Counted from the first letter of the stretch, positions 6,289-13,219 are shown. The stretch is DNA of 13,219 nucleotides from Deltaproteobacteria bacterium (GCA_002707085.1 PALY01000090.1:12224-25442), one strand, 5' to 3'. Notes: generated by a model not told the origin, from the letters alone. Numbers and translations: made by a program.

Positions 6289-7406
6289 GTGACGACACAC
6301 TTCCTCCTGAAGACGAAAACGACGCGATACCCCCTTTTGTCTCGCTGGTTCCCCCTCTAAACACGACTCCATCCGAGGAACCAGAGACGGAAGTTCAGAG
6401 CTTCTTTGATGATGACTTGGACCAAAGCCCAAATTTCGTTGCAGAAGGCGACTTCGATGTAGAGGAAATGACGGAAGATGGACCCAGTCCTTTTCCGATC
6501 CCCATTGAATTGGGGACATTTCACGGAGTTGTGGACAACGACGACGCCATCGACAGAGCTGACACCGAACAGTGTCTGAGTGATGACGCGCCCACAAATG
6601 TCGATGACAACGTGATCAGTCTCTTGCCTCGTTTTTCTGATCCGGGTGCAGTATGGGAACTGAGTCCAGCGGGCGAAGAAAAGGTTCGTGAGCCGTATGA
6701 TGAAAATGCAGAAGCTGAACCGCCTGAGCAAGCAATGCTTGAGGGCACCATCGAAGCATTGCTCTTTTCAGCGGACGGCCCTCTGAGCGAAAATCAACTG
6801 AACCAGCTGTTGGCAGAGCCCGGCCTATCCAAGGTCCGGGATGCACTGTACTCTGTTCAAGACCGCTTCCGCCGACCAGGCAGTGGGATTCGCCTTGTGC
6901 AAGTCGCCAAAGGGTGGCAGTTACGCACCGACATGAGAACAGCGAAATATGTGGCAGCAATGCGCGGCGAAAAACCCGTGAAGCTGTCCAAAGCAGCACT
7001 GGAAACGCTTTCTATCATTGCCTATCGCCAACCGGTTACTCGAGCCGAAGTTGAAGACCTGCGCGGTGTAGACCCAGGCGGAATCATCCGCATGCTGGCT
7101 GAGCGCGGTCTTATTAGCGTAACGGGCCGCAAAGAAGAGCCGGGACGACCCCTTCTATATGGAACCACCAGAGACTTCCTCAGTCTATTTGGACTCAGAG
7201 ATCTCAGTGATCTGCCCACCCTTAGAGATCTAAGGGAACTTCAGCGTGATGATGCTCGAGATGGTATCGGTGGCACAGACATGGGTCTTGAATCAGCACT
7301 TGTTGACGCTGTCGTACATACCTCTGGAGCGACACCAAACCCCGACGCACTATTGCACCCCATTCAAGAACAACTTCCATTAGAGTCACACGAACCCATC
7401 GACTGA
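6285..7406 (+). CDS. scpB: ScpB, kite subunit of SMC-ScpAB, with long acidic N-terminal extension
   Basis: ScpB dimerises and binds the middle of ScpA in the condensin complex. The ScpB core starts near residue 151 (MLEGTIEALLF), has its first winged helix to about 231, then the hallmark KLSKAALETLSIIAYRQPVT and RGVDPGGIIRMLAERGLI (233-275), and ends near 302 (TTRDFLSLFGL). A tail of about 70 residues follows with LRDL repeated twice. Residues 1-150 are an extra region, apparently disordered, with 42 Asp/Glu against 4 Lys/Arg by my count; most ScpB proteins are about 180-220 residues, so 373 is long. ATG 6285 overlaps the scpA stop by four bases (ATGA), implying coupled translation; an in-frame upstream opening exists but lies inside scpA. 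Confidence 0.92.
   Translation: MSDDTLPPEDENDAIPPFVSLVPPLNTTPSEEPETEVQSFFDDDLDQSPNFVAEGDFDVEEMTEDGPSPFPIPIELGTFHGVVDNDDAIDRADTEQCLSDDAPTNVDDNVISLLPRFSDPGAVWELSPAGEEKVREPYDENAEAEPPEQAMLEGTIEALLFSADGPLSENQLNQLLAEPGLSKVRDALYSVQDRFRRPGSGIRLVQVAKGWQLRTDMRTAKYVAAMRGEKPVKLSKAALETLSIIAYRQPVTRAEVEDLRGVDPGGIIRMLAERGLISVTGRKEEPGRPLLYGTTRDFLSLFGLRDLSDLPTLRDLRELQRDDARDGIGGTDMGLESALVDAVVHTSGATPNPDALLHPIQEQLPLESHEPID
7219..7236. repeat. Perfect inverted repeat CCCTTAGA-GA-TCTAAGGG within scpB
   Basis: Eight-base arms surround a two-base centre inside the scpB 3' coding part. It lies within codons for TLRDLREL and near a second AGAGATCT copy (7197-7204), matching the duplicated LRDL peptide. This may simply reflect a small tandem duplication. 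Confidence 0.45.
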
Positions 7407-7437
7407 CCTCCCTTCATCAGGTTAGCAGGCATGGCTC

Positions 7438-7443
7438 AAGGTG
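7438..7443 (+). promoter_or_regulatory. Shine-Dalgarno AAGGTG supporting the rluB start at 7449
   Basis: AAGGTG sits five bases before ATG 7449. The upstream in-frame ATG at 7431 has only a weaker, badly spaced AGG, so 7449 is preferred. The S4 domain begins shortly after either start, so the choice does not affect function. Confidence 0.5.
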
Positions 7444-7448
7444 AAACC

Positions 7449-8294
7449 ATGTCTAACGAAAGCCAACGAATCGCTAAAGTAATTGCCCGCACGGGCTTGG
7501 CGAGTCGCCGAGAAGCGGAACGAATCGTCGAAGACGGACGGGTCAGCGTGAACGGTTCCGTGATCCATCACCCCGGACATCCGGTCGGTCCCGACGACCA
7601 CATTACCGTCGATGGAAACCCCTTACCTGCCCCTGCAGACTACGCTTACTACGTACTCAACAAGCCAAGAGGTACGATCACGGGACGGGATGACCCACAA
7701 GAACGGAAGAGTGTGTTGGACTTGGTTCCCCACCTTCCAATCAGAGTTGAACCCGTCGGTCGTCTGGACATGGACACAGAAGGCGTGTTGCTGCTGACCA
7801 ATGATGGAGACCTCGCTCACAAGCTTACACACCCATCCATGCATGTCCCGAAGCGCTACGCAGTGAAGGTCTGGAGAACACCCGACGAGAAGACACTGAA
7901 TCGAGTTCGTGCAGGGATCCGACTTGAAGACGGTAGGGCCGCCCCGTGCAAAGTCAGGGTGATCGAAACAACCGATAGTGGAAATGCATGGCTGGAAGTC
8001 ACCGTTACCGAAGGCCGAAATCGACTCATTCGTCGCGTCTTTGAGCAAGTCAATCATCCTGTATCGAAATTACGACGCGAAAGTTTCGCCACCATCTCAG
8101 CGAGAGGCTGCGAACGCGGCGCCGTACGTAAACTGACCCAAGAAGAAGTGAGAAGGCTCAAGGAAATCGCGGGAGGAAAAGACCCCCGCGAGGCAGGTAA
8201 AACGAATCGGTACAAGACTGGCTATGCCCGCCCCAAACCGAAAAACGCCAAGGGTACTCGGAAACGAAAGACCCTCAACAAGCGTAGAGGCTAA
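7449..8294 (+). CDS. rluB: 23S rRNA pseudouridine synthase, RluB/RsuA family
   Basis: It converts a specific uridine in 23S rRNA (U2605 in E. coli for RluB) to pseudouridine. From ATG 7449 the protein has 281 residues. The N-terminal S4 RNA-binding domain (about 6-58) carries LASRREAERIVEDGRVSVNG. The catalytic domain has YYVLNKPRG (68-76) and the catalytic Asp at 107 in PVGRLDMDTEGVLLLTNDG, then VPKRYAVKV and the EGRNRLIRRVFEQVNHPVSKLRR substrate-side segment typical of RsuA/RluB/RluE/RluF. The C-terminal 45 residues are very basic (Lys/Arg-rich), probably an RNA-binding tail. It follows scpB by 42 bases on the same strand, a neighbourhood common in bacteria. RluB is favoured over RsuA because of the scpB linkage and basic tail. 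Confidence 0.88.
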   Translation: MSNESQRIAKVIARTGLASRREAERIVEDGRVSVNGSVIHHPGHPVGPDDHITVDGNPLPAPADYAYYVLNKPRGTITGRDDPQERKSVLDLVPHLPIRVEPVGRLDMDTEGVLLLTNDGDLAHKLTHPSMHVPKRYAVKVWRTPDEKTLNRVRAGIRLEDGRAAPCKVRVIETTDSGNAWLEVTVTEGRNRLIRRVFEQVNHPVSKLRRESFATISARGCERGAVRKLTQEEVRRLKEIAGGKDPREAGKTNRYKTGYARPKPKNAKGTRKRKTLNKRRG

Positions 8295-8322
8295 ACCCGA
8301 TAAACGGCCCGTAGAGCGCAAG

Positions 8323-9417
8323 TCACGGGTCTATATAGCCCAGACTTTTCGCTCCATCTGTCTGTGACTGCATGGGCGACACAAACGGTGGTATTTGCTC
8401 CAATAGCTTTTTATTCTTCTGTGCAGGCTGCCCTTCTTTATAGACGCCCTTGCCAGGGCGCTGGACCCAGCGGCCACCCTCAGAAAAGACCACTGTGTCT
8501 CGACCTGCCAAACCTGTCGGATCACATCCCGGCGCACAGTCAGATTCACACATTCCACTCTGTGCCACCCAATGGTCCCGCTGGGCCGGTGATTTACCCC
8601 TCAACAACGCGGGTATGTCGGTCAGCCCTACCCAGTCATTCACAACAGTCGGCACAAGGCCAGGAGACCAGCGTATTAATGGAACACGCAACACTGTTTC
8701 CGATATAGAGCGTTCATGCTGGTACCCGCAGCGCTCTTCTGCCAGAACCTCCCCATGATCAGATGTCACCACGATCGTTGCGCCCCGTGCCTGTAAAAAC
8801 GAAAGAACCGGACCCATCATCTGATCGACTTTACGGACTTCTGAAGCGTATCGCTCCTGTTCTGTGTACCCGTCACCCACATATGGCCCATGGGGTTCAT
8901 ACACATGAATCCACAACAATGACGGCCGATCTGATGGTACCCAGTCCAGGGCCTTGGCGATGGTTACACCCCCAGGCCGCTCCCCCTCTCCAGGGCCATC
9001 AAAAACATCCCAACCCCGGTGAAAGCCTCCTGTAGGACCCGCCGGATATGCACTAACAAATGCGCCTGTAGCACGATCTGGGTACTGTTCGGGCAAGACT
9101 GGAATGGTATCAGACAGGGAATAACCATGGTGATTATTTGCCCACACATCATGCTCCCACGGCAGCAAACCCGTCAGCATGGATGCGTGAGCGGGTGTCG
9201 TCAGTCCCATGGGAGACCAAGCGTTCGTATATCGCTCACCAGCCTCCGCCAACGCCCACAAATTGGGTGTTAGCGCTTCCGTAAAGTGGTCGGCCCGCCA
9301 AGTATCTATGGTGATTAGAGCGGTAATGGGCGGCGCGTCATCCACAGGCAGCACAGGCTTAACGTCACCCTTTTCAGGCGATGAAGACAGGGAACACGCG
9401 AGTAACCAAAGAAGCAT
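8323..9417 (-). CDS. Lipoprotein hydrolase of the alkaline phosphatase/sulfatase superfamily
   Basis: A 364-residue, probably membrane-anchored metal hydrolase. The N-terminus MLLWLLAC followed by a Ser-rich stretch resembles a very short lipoprotein signal with lipidation Cys at 8, though it lacks the usual basic residues. Superfamily motifs: LITIDTWRADHF with metal-ligand D38; LTTPAHASMLTGLLP with T73 at the nucleophile position; WIHVYEPHGPY (169-179); VVTSDHGE with D220 and H221; and GYQHERSISE with H234. In true sulfatases the nucleophile motif is C/S-x-P-x-R, converted to formylglycine; here it is T-T-P-A-H, so a phosphatase or phosphodiesterase-like activity is more likely than FGly sulfatase activity. 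A Cys cluster (C290-x3-C294-x3-C298) lies near the C-terminus. Start ATG 9417 has no clear Shine-Dalgarno. Substrate unknown. Confidence 0.82.
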   Translation of the reverse strand: MLLWLLACSLSSSPEKGDVKPVLPVDDAPPITALITIDTWRADHFTEALTPNLWALAEAGERYTNAWSPMGLTTPAHASMLTGLLPWEHDVWANNHHGYSLSDTIPVLPEQYPDRATGAFVSAYPAGPTGGFHRGWDVFDGPGEGERPGGVTIAKALDWVPSDRPSLLWIHVYEPHGPYVGDGYTEQERYASEVRKVDQMMGPVLSFLQARGATIVVTSDHGEVLAEERCGYQHERSISETVLRVPLIRWSPGLVPTVVNDWVGLTDIPALLRGKSPAQRDHWVAQSGMCESDCAPGCDPTGLAGRDTVVFSEGGRWVQRPGKGVYKEGQPAQKNKKLLEQIPPFVSPMQSQTDGAKSLGYIDP

Positions 9418-9498
9418 ATCAACAGCGTATCCTGAGCAATCAAAGGCTGTGTATTGTCCAATAAAAATGCCTGAAGTATCACCGGAGATACCTCAAGA

Positions 9499-9530
9499 AT
9501 TGCATTGACGCACATCGATGGTGATTGCAT
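9499..9530. repeat. Direct repeats ATTGCAT flanking a CATCGATG palindrome
   Basis: ATTGCAT occurs at 9499-9505 and 9524-9530, 25 bases apart, with the 8-base palindrome CATCGATG (9513-9520) between them. It sits in the 156-base divergent gap between the lipoprotein and the unknown gene, overlapping a possible promoter, so an operator is conceivable. Confidence 0.3.
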
Positions 9531-9533
9531 ATG
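9505..9533 (+). promoter_or_regulatory. Possible sigma-70-type promoter for the 9574 gene
   Basis: TTGACG (9505-9510) matches five of six -35 bases; 17 bases later CATATG (9528-9533) is a weak -10. It points at the start codon at 9574. The -10 match is poor. Confidence 0.25.
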
Positions 9534-9573
9534 TACCAACCACCAGATAGTCGACGTCGTTCCAACATAATGG

Positions 9574-10644
9574 ATGCCTACTGTGAAGCTCTTCCCCGAC
9601 ACATTGATGACCGATTTAGAATCACGGGTCGACAATGATGACAGCCTCTTGGGGGAAATCATCCGAGGACCACAGCGTCCCATACTGAACCAGATTTCAG
9701 CCCTATACGACAATGCTGCCCCGGCAGTGCGGAAACGGTGGCAAGAATCCCTTCGGTCTACCGACAATCGGAAGTTTTTCCAAGGCTACGCGGAAGCAAT
9801 ATCTGCAGCTTTTCTCGTGAATGCAGGCTGGTCCATCGTAGACGTATGCAAGCCCAAACCTTGCCTGATATTGAAACATGCAGACGGTCGTGAGCAACGG
9901 CTCATCACACTCGCATTTCTTCAAGCGATCCAAAGTCCTCAAGAAAAGTCTGCAATCGAAACACTCGCTCGCGTAGCAAACCGTGCGGACTCGGACAGAC
10001 GGATCACCATCTTGGTTCACAAGTGGACGCCCCATGAGTTTGATCCAGAACCGGTACGCAGATGCATCGACATCTGGCTTGACGCCATTGCAAAGGGCAA
10101 CTGGAAAGGCCGATACGCGACCTACGAAGATGACCACATCCACATCGAGTTCACACGAACCGATGAGCCAACCAAGCCTGGTCAAGGCTCCGTCGCATTC
10201 TTACTCGCACCAAACAACGGGTCTACCACCATGGATTTGGTTGAATCAAGAATGGTGTACGAGCTGGATATGTTGTTGAAGAACTCTGACCCAAGCAGTT
10301 CTCTACTGGTGAGTCTGGTGACGAATACAAAATGGATGATTTCACCGGGCCTTATCCGCAGCCTGCTGTACGGACGTCCCATTTGGCAAGTGACCAACGG
10401 TGTAGCCGAAAACAATAAGTTCGGTTTCCAAGTTGGTGAAGGTGGCCCCGCACTATTTCAAGAAGAAGGCTATCACCGGTTGGGCGGCGCACTCATCATC
10501 GATCAGCATGAAGACCGTGGCCCCTGCGGGCGTGCCTATCTCAACCCATGGTCCGCCCAGGCACTCGGCGGTGACGACGTAGTGTGCACAAGCTTCGCTG
10601 CAGAACGTTCAGAAGATGACTTTCGCGTCATGTCGTGGTGCTGA
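9574..10644 (+). CDS. Hypothetical protein, possibly a decayed PD-(D/E)XK nuclease-like fold
   Basis: I do not recognise this 356-residue protein. It has no signal peptide or transmembrane helix, so it is probably cytoplasmic. Residues 66-115 show a helix with E74 (FFQGYAEAISAAFLVNAG), a strand (WSIVDV), then KPCLILKHADGREQRLITLAFL. That order resembles the helix-strand-strand core of PD-(D/E)XK nucleases, but the expected Asp and E-x-K residues are not obvious, so it would be inactive if related. The C-terminal part contains VTNTKWMISPGLIRSLLYGRP (about 250-271) and RLGGALIIDQ near 310. ATG 9574 is used; an in-frame ATG at 9607 is an alternative, and neither has a Shine-Dalgarno. Its TGA stop directly abuts the stop of the opposing dipeptidase gene with no base between. 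Base use looks like its neighbours. Confidence 0.75.
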   Translation: MPTVKLFPDTLMTDLESRVDNDDSLLGEIIRGPQRPILNQISALYDNAAPAVRKRWQESLRSTDNRKFFQGYAEAISAAFLVNAGWSIVDVCKPKPCLILKHADGREQRLITLAFLQAIQSPQEKSAIETLARVANRADSDRRITILVHKWTPHEFDPEPVRRCIDIWLDAIAKGNWKGRYATYEDDHIHIEFTRTDEPTKPGQGSVAFLLAPNNGSTTMDLVESRMVYELDMLLKNSDPSSSLLVSLVTNTKWMISPGLIRSLLYGRPIWQVTNGVAENNKFGFQVGEGGPALFQEEGYHRLGGALIIDQHEDRGPCGRAYLNPWSAQALGGDDVVCTSFAAERSEDDFRVMSWC

Positions 10645-11619
10645 TTATTTCGCCCGCACAGCCGTCCAGGCCCGCATAAAGTTTTCACCTTGAACACCGC
10701 GTATCTGGGCATCTGTCCAACCGCGTAGTTTCAACTCAGCCCATAAGCTCGGAATCTTGGAGGCATCTTCCAAGCCGATTGGCTTCTTGATGTACCCATC
10801 AAAGTCGCTGCCCAAAGCAACCACTCCGTGCCCCCCCACCTTTGCGAGATAATCCGCATGGTCGGCAACCATAGCGATGTTTGCTCCGGGTCCCACAAAG
10901 GGTGCATGAAAGTTCAACCCGATTACGCCGCCAGAATCTGCAATACACCGAATCTCTGCATCCGTAAGGTTTCGTTTCATGTTTCGAAGGGATTTGGCAT
11001 CCGAATGACTGGCTATCACCGGTACGGGACTCCCCTCACAGATTTCCATTGTTGTCTTCATGCTCGCATGAGACACATCCAAGACAACGCGCTTCTCACG
11101 CGCCAAAGCCACCAACGCCCTGCCTTCGTCTGTTAAGCCTCCCCCACCATCACCAGAAGAACCGGCGAAGCGGTTGGAAAAACTCCAAGTAATGCCCAGT
11201 AGACGGAGCCCTCGTTCATAGAACTGATTGAAGGTGCTCTGCCAATCGGCATCCGTTCCCAAACCATGCGCCCCTTCGATGCTGATCAAAACAGCGATGT
11301 GACCCGCATTGACCATCGAGCGAGCCTCGTCCGGTTCACGCGCAATATGGACATCAGTTAGGCGCTCCACGTCCTTCTCAACCGCCTCCAATAGAGCAAA
11401 CGTTCTCTTCTTGTGATCGGACTTCCGAGGGGGCCATAAAACCTCCACAACAAGGTTGGTTCCCCCTGCCTTCAGTTGTGGGATCCCCGCTTCAAGACCT
11501 TCTTTTGCATCAAGGTGCAAACCCTTGGTCAACATCTGAGTGGGGGTATCTAGGTGCAGATCCGCCTGTAGAACAGGGGACTGAGCCAATGCGGAGGCCA
11601 TCAAAATCGTCAAAAGCAT
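10645..11619 (-). CDS. Membrane dipeptidase-like metallopeptidase (peptidase family M19), exported
   Basis: A renal-dipeptidase-type zinc peptidase of 324 residues; the family cleaves dipeptides, including ones with D-residues, so peptide scavenging or cell-wall peptide turnover is likely. MLLTILMASALAQS is a signal peptide with an Ala-Leu-Ala site near residue 12, placing the enzyme in the periplasm or outside. Expected zinc ligands are present: H22 and D24 (LHLDT), E115 (SIEGAHG), H184 (DVSHAS) and H205 (IASHSD); the SDFDG motif with D272 is also present. RNLTDAEIRCIADSGGVIGLNF is the usual family segment after the second His. ATG 11619 has GAGG nine bases upstream. It is convergent with the unknown gene without spacing, and divergent from the discoidin/NHL gene with 65 bases between. 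Confidence 0.92.
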   Translation of the reverse strand: MLLTILMASALAQSPVLQADLHLDTPTQMLTKGLHLDAKEGLEAGIPQLKAGGTNLVVEVLWPPRKSDHKKRTFALLEAVEKDVERLTDVHIAREPDEARSMVNAGHIAVLISIEGAHGLGTDADWQSTFNQFYERGLRLLGITWSFSNRFAGSSGDGGGGLTDEGRALVALAREKRVVLDVSHASMKTTMEICEGSPVPVIASHSDAKSLRNMKRNLTDAEIRCIADSGGVIGLNFHAPFVGPGANIAMVADHADYLAKVGGHGVVALGSDFDGYIKKPIGLEDASKIPSLWAELKLRGWTDAQIRGVQGENFMRAWTAVRAK

Positions 11620-11632
11620 CGGAATGAGCCTC

Positions 11633-11662
11633 GTGGCAAGTGAGTTCCATAAACGGTATAAA
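11633..11662 (+). promoter_or_regulatory. Probable promoter of the discoidin/NHL gene
   Basis: TATAAA (11657-11662) is a good -10 box, with GTGGCA (11633-11638, four of six matches to TTGACA) 18 bases upstream. A start about seven bases after the -10 would give a short leader just before the Shine-Dalgarno at 11674. Confidence 0.4.
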
Positions 11663-11673
11663 ATCTGCTCAAT

Positions 11674-11678
11674 GGAGG
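11674..11678 (+). promoter_or_regulatory. Shine-Dalgarno GGAGG for the discoidin/NHL gene
   Basis: GGAGG lies six bases before ATG 11685, the strongest ribosome-binding site in the window. It fixes the start of a gene whose frame stays open to the right edge. Confidence 0.75.
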
Positions 11679-11684
11679 CAACCC

Positions 11685-13219
11685 ATGTTGATGCTGTTCC
11701 TCACACTATTCAGTGTTCAAGCCGCGACCATACGTGCGTCCAGCACGCTCAAGAATACCGATGCAACCCATAGTGCCGCCCGTGCATTTGATGGTTCTTT
11801 TCGGACCGGATGGGCTGAGTCAGCTCAAGGCACCGCAAAAGGCGAATGGTTGGAGATTGACCTGGGTAAAACCACCCAGATCGACAATGTGGCGATCTGG
11901 CCCGGGAATTTGGAAAAGGGAAGCAGAACCTTTCGCGAGTATTCTCGGCCCCGAACCATTCAAATCATGATTGACGGTAAACCTCACGGGAACCCGGTCG
12001 TCCTGCAGAACAAAATGCACCGTAAAGTGCTGACCATTGGCGCCAAAGGCCGCAAGGTACGCGTGGCGATTGAAGATGCATACGAAGGAATCGTATTTAC
12101 CGATACATACATTGCAGAAGTGGCCATCAACTTCCCCAATGGACCCCTGCAGAGATACGACAACTGGCTGCAAAGTAGTGACGCAAAACGACGCCATGCA
12201 CAGTTTAATGAACAACTTGAAAGCGCTTTCACAAAACACAAAGAGGCAGAGTTTGGAGACAAGGAATCATTTCAATTCCTGATGGATGCTGTCTCAGAAG
12301 GTCCTGCATACGCACGCCAGCGAATTCCCTCATTGGTGCCGCACGGCTTCCGAGCGCAAGCGGTTCCCGCCAGCAAGAAGGCTCATAAAGCGCTGCGGGT
12401 TCTCAAAGATGCAAATGCTATACCCGCATTTGAAATGGCGGCCCTGCGTGCAACAGGCGCAATGGAAAACGATGCCCGTCAAACGGCAGAGATGCTTCAA
12501 GCCGTTCAGGACATGATTGGCAATCAGCACTCCAACGTTACCTTTTGGGGAGAAACAGGATGGAATCTGGGCGCACTCCGCAGCTTTGGTGAGCCTTTGG
12601 CCATCGACATGGACATAGACGGGAACATCTATGTTGCAGACACTGGAAACAACCGAATCCAACGGTTCAACGTAAATGGTAAATCAGAAAAGCAGTGGGG
12701 ACCTGGAGCCGATCTCGCAGACAATTGGTTCCAAACAGGACGCCCCTGGTACGCATCAGGGGCACGCCCAGGCACAGCCATCGGAGAGTTTGAAAATCCG
12801 CTGGACGTAACCGTCATCCCCACAAAAGAAGGCGATGGCTTCGCGGCTCTGGATGCATCAGGACGGGTACAGGTCTTTGATAACGAAGGCAGACCCGTGG
12901 TGTCTTGGACACTTTCAACAAGCAAGCGCCCCCAGCCCACACTGGGTGGGGAAGCCTACTTGGTCTACCTGAAAAAGCAGAATGCATTGTTGGCCATTAT
13001 CCAGAATGAAGCCCGACTCCATGCTTTGGACTCAGCAGAACTGGCGGCCTGGACAATCCGGGATGGCGCCCCACGCGCTGTAGAAACCGATGGAAAGGGC
13101 TGGCTGCTGCTTGGGTACGGTGACCAAATCATTCGGTACAACCCCGATGGTCACCGAGATGGCGCAGTCATGACGACAGACCATTTTGGTAGCGGCCATG
13201 AAGAAATGGATATGGCTCT
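11685..13219 (+). CDS. Exported discoidin (F5/8 type C)-like and NHL-repeat protein, 3' end outside window
   Basis: From ATG 11685 the frame is open for 511 codons to the window edge, with no stop, so the protein is longer. MLMLFLTLFSVQA is a signal peptide (probable cleavage after residue 13). Residues about 17-150 look like a discoidin/galactose-binding jelly roll: ATHSAARAFDGSFRTGWAE, then GEWLEIDLGKTTQIDNVAIWPG, the usual carbohydrate- or surface-binding module pattern. A helical linker (155-280) follows. An NHL beta-propeller repeat is clear at about 303-338 (LAIDMDIDGNIYVADTGNNRIQRF), with weaker ones at 365-407 (IGEFENPLDVTV...GRVQVFD) and 465-488. NHL propellers mediate protein or ligand binding; the role here is unknown. 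A GGAGG site and a TATAAA box precede the start. Divergent from the dipeptidase gene. Confidence 0.82.
   Translation, partial: MLMLFLTLFSVQAATIRASSTLKNTDATHSAARAFDGSFRTGWAESAQGTAKGEWLEIDLGKTTQIDNVAIWPGNLEKGSRTFREYSRPRTIQIMIDGKPHGNPVVLQNKMHRKVLTIGAKGRKVRVAIEDAYEGIVFTDTYIAEVAINFPNGPLQRYDNWLQSSDAKRRHAQFNEQLESAFTKHKEAEFGDKESFQFLMDAVSEGPAYARQRIPSLVPHGFRAQAVPASKKAHKALRVLKDANAIPAFEMAALRATGAMENDARQTAEMLQAVQDMIGNQHSNVTFWGETGWNLGALRSFGEPLAIDMDIDGNIYVADTGNNRIQRFNVNGKSEKQWGPGADLADNWFQTGRPWYASGARPGTAIGEFENPLDVTVIPTKEGDGFAALDASGRVQVFDNEGRPVVSWTLSTSKRPQPTLGGEAYLVYLKKQNALLAIIQNEARLHALDSAELAAWTIRDGAPRAVETDGKGWLLLGYGDQIIRYNPDGHRDGAVMTTDHFGSGHEEMDMA

Noticed and set aside
8307..8330. Inverted repeat GCCCGT/ACGGGT between rluB and the lipoprotein gene as a terminator
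   Set aside because: The stem has only five Watson-Crick pairs plus one G-U pair, the loop is 12 bases, and no U-tract follows on either strand.
11634..11648. Sigma-54 type promoter (TGGCA...TTCC) before the discoidin/NHL gene
   Set aside because: The -12 element lacks the required GC dinucleotide at the right spacing, and a TATAAA -10 box explains the region better.

Overview
The window carries parts or all of twelve protein genes on bacterial chromosomal DNA, slightly over half G+C by eye. I saw no rRNA, tRNA, CRISPR array, insertion sequence, integrase or phage gene. The gene mix fits a Myxococcota or former deltaproteobacterial lineage: an NtrC-type response regulator, a ZAS-type membrane anti-sigma-like protein, leucine dehydrogenase, scpA-scpB-rluB in a row, a lipoprotein of the alkaline phosphatase superfamily, an M19 dipeptidase and a secreted discoidin/NHL-repeat protein. 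This placement is an inference from gene content, not a phylogenetic result.

Layout. Bases 1-597 hold the C-terminal end of a radical SAM-like protein (+), overlapping tail to tail with a membrane ZAS/sigma-like regulator (-, 574-1665). Divergent from that is an NtrC-family response regulator (+, 1738-3201), followed by a leucine dehydrogenase (+, 3327-4406). A single-pass membrane protein with a possible PilO-like fold (-, 4423-5196) faces it. Next comes the housekeeping run scpA (5503-6288), scpB (6285-7406) and rluB (7449-8294), all +. The rest alternates in strand: a phosphatase/sulfatase-superfamily lipoprotein (-, 8323-9417), an unrecognised protein (+, 9574-10644), an M19 dipeptidase (-, 10645-11619) and a discoidin/NHL-repeat exported protein (+, from 11685) that runs off the right edge.

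How the genes work together. Only scpA/scpB/rluB look like an operon: a 4-base ATGA overlap joins scpA and scpB, and 42 bases separate scpB from rluB. ScpA and ScpB form the kleisin and kite subunits of the SMC chromosome-organising complex, and RluB modifies 23S rRNA. The response regulator and leucine dehydrogenase share a strand with a 125-base gap, so a regulatory link is possible but not shown. Three exported proteins (lipoprotein hydrolase, dipeptidase, discoidin/NHL) lie in the right third, suggesting envelope or scavenging roles there.

The points most worth a second look are the response regulator that has lost the GAFTGA loop needed to contact sigma-54, a possible sigma-like plus anti-sigma-like fusion, a ScpB with a strongly acidic N-terminal extension of about 150 residues, and the unrecognised 356-residue protein with what may be a decayed nuclease fold. 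I did not find convincing evidence of a wholly new multi-gene system.
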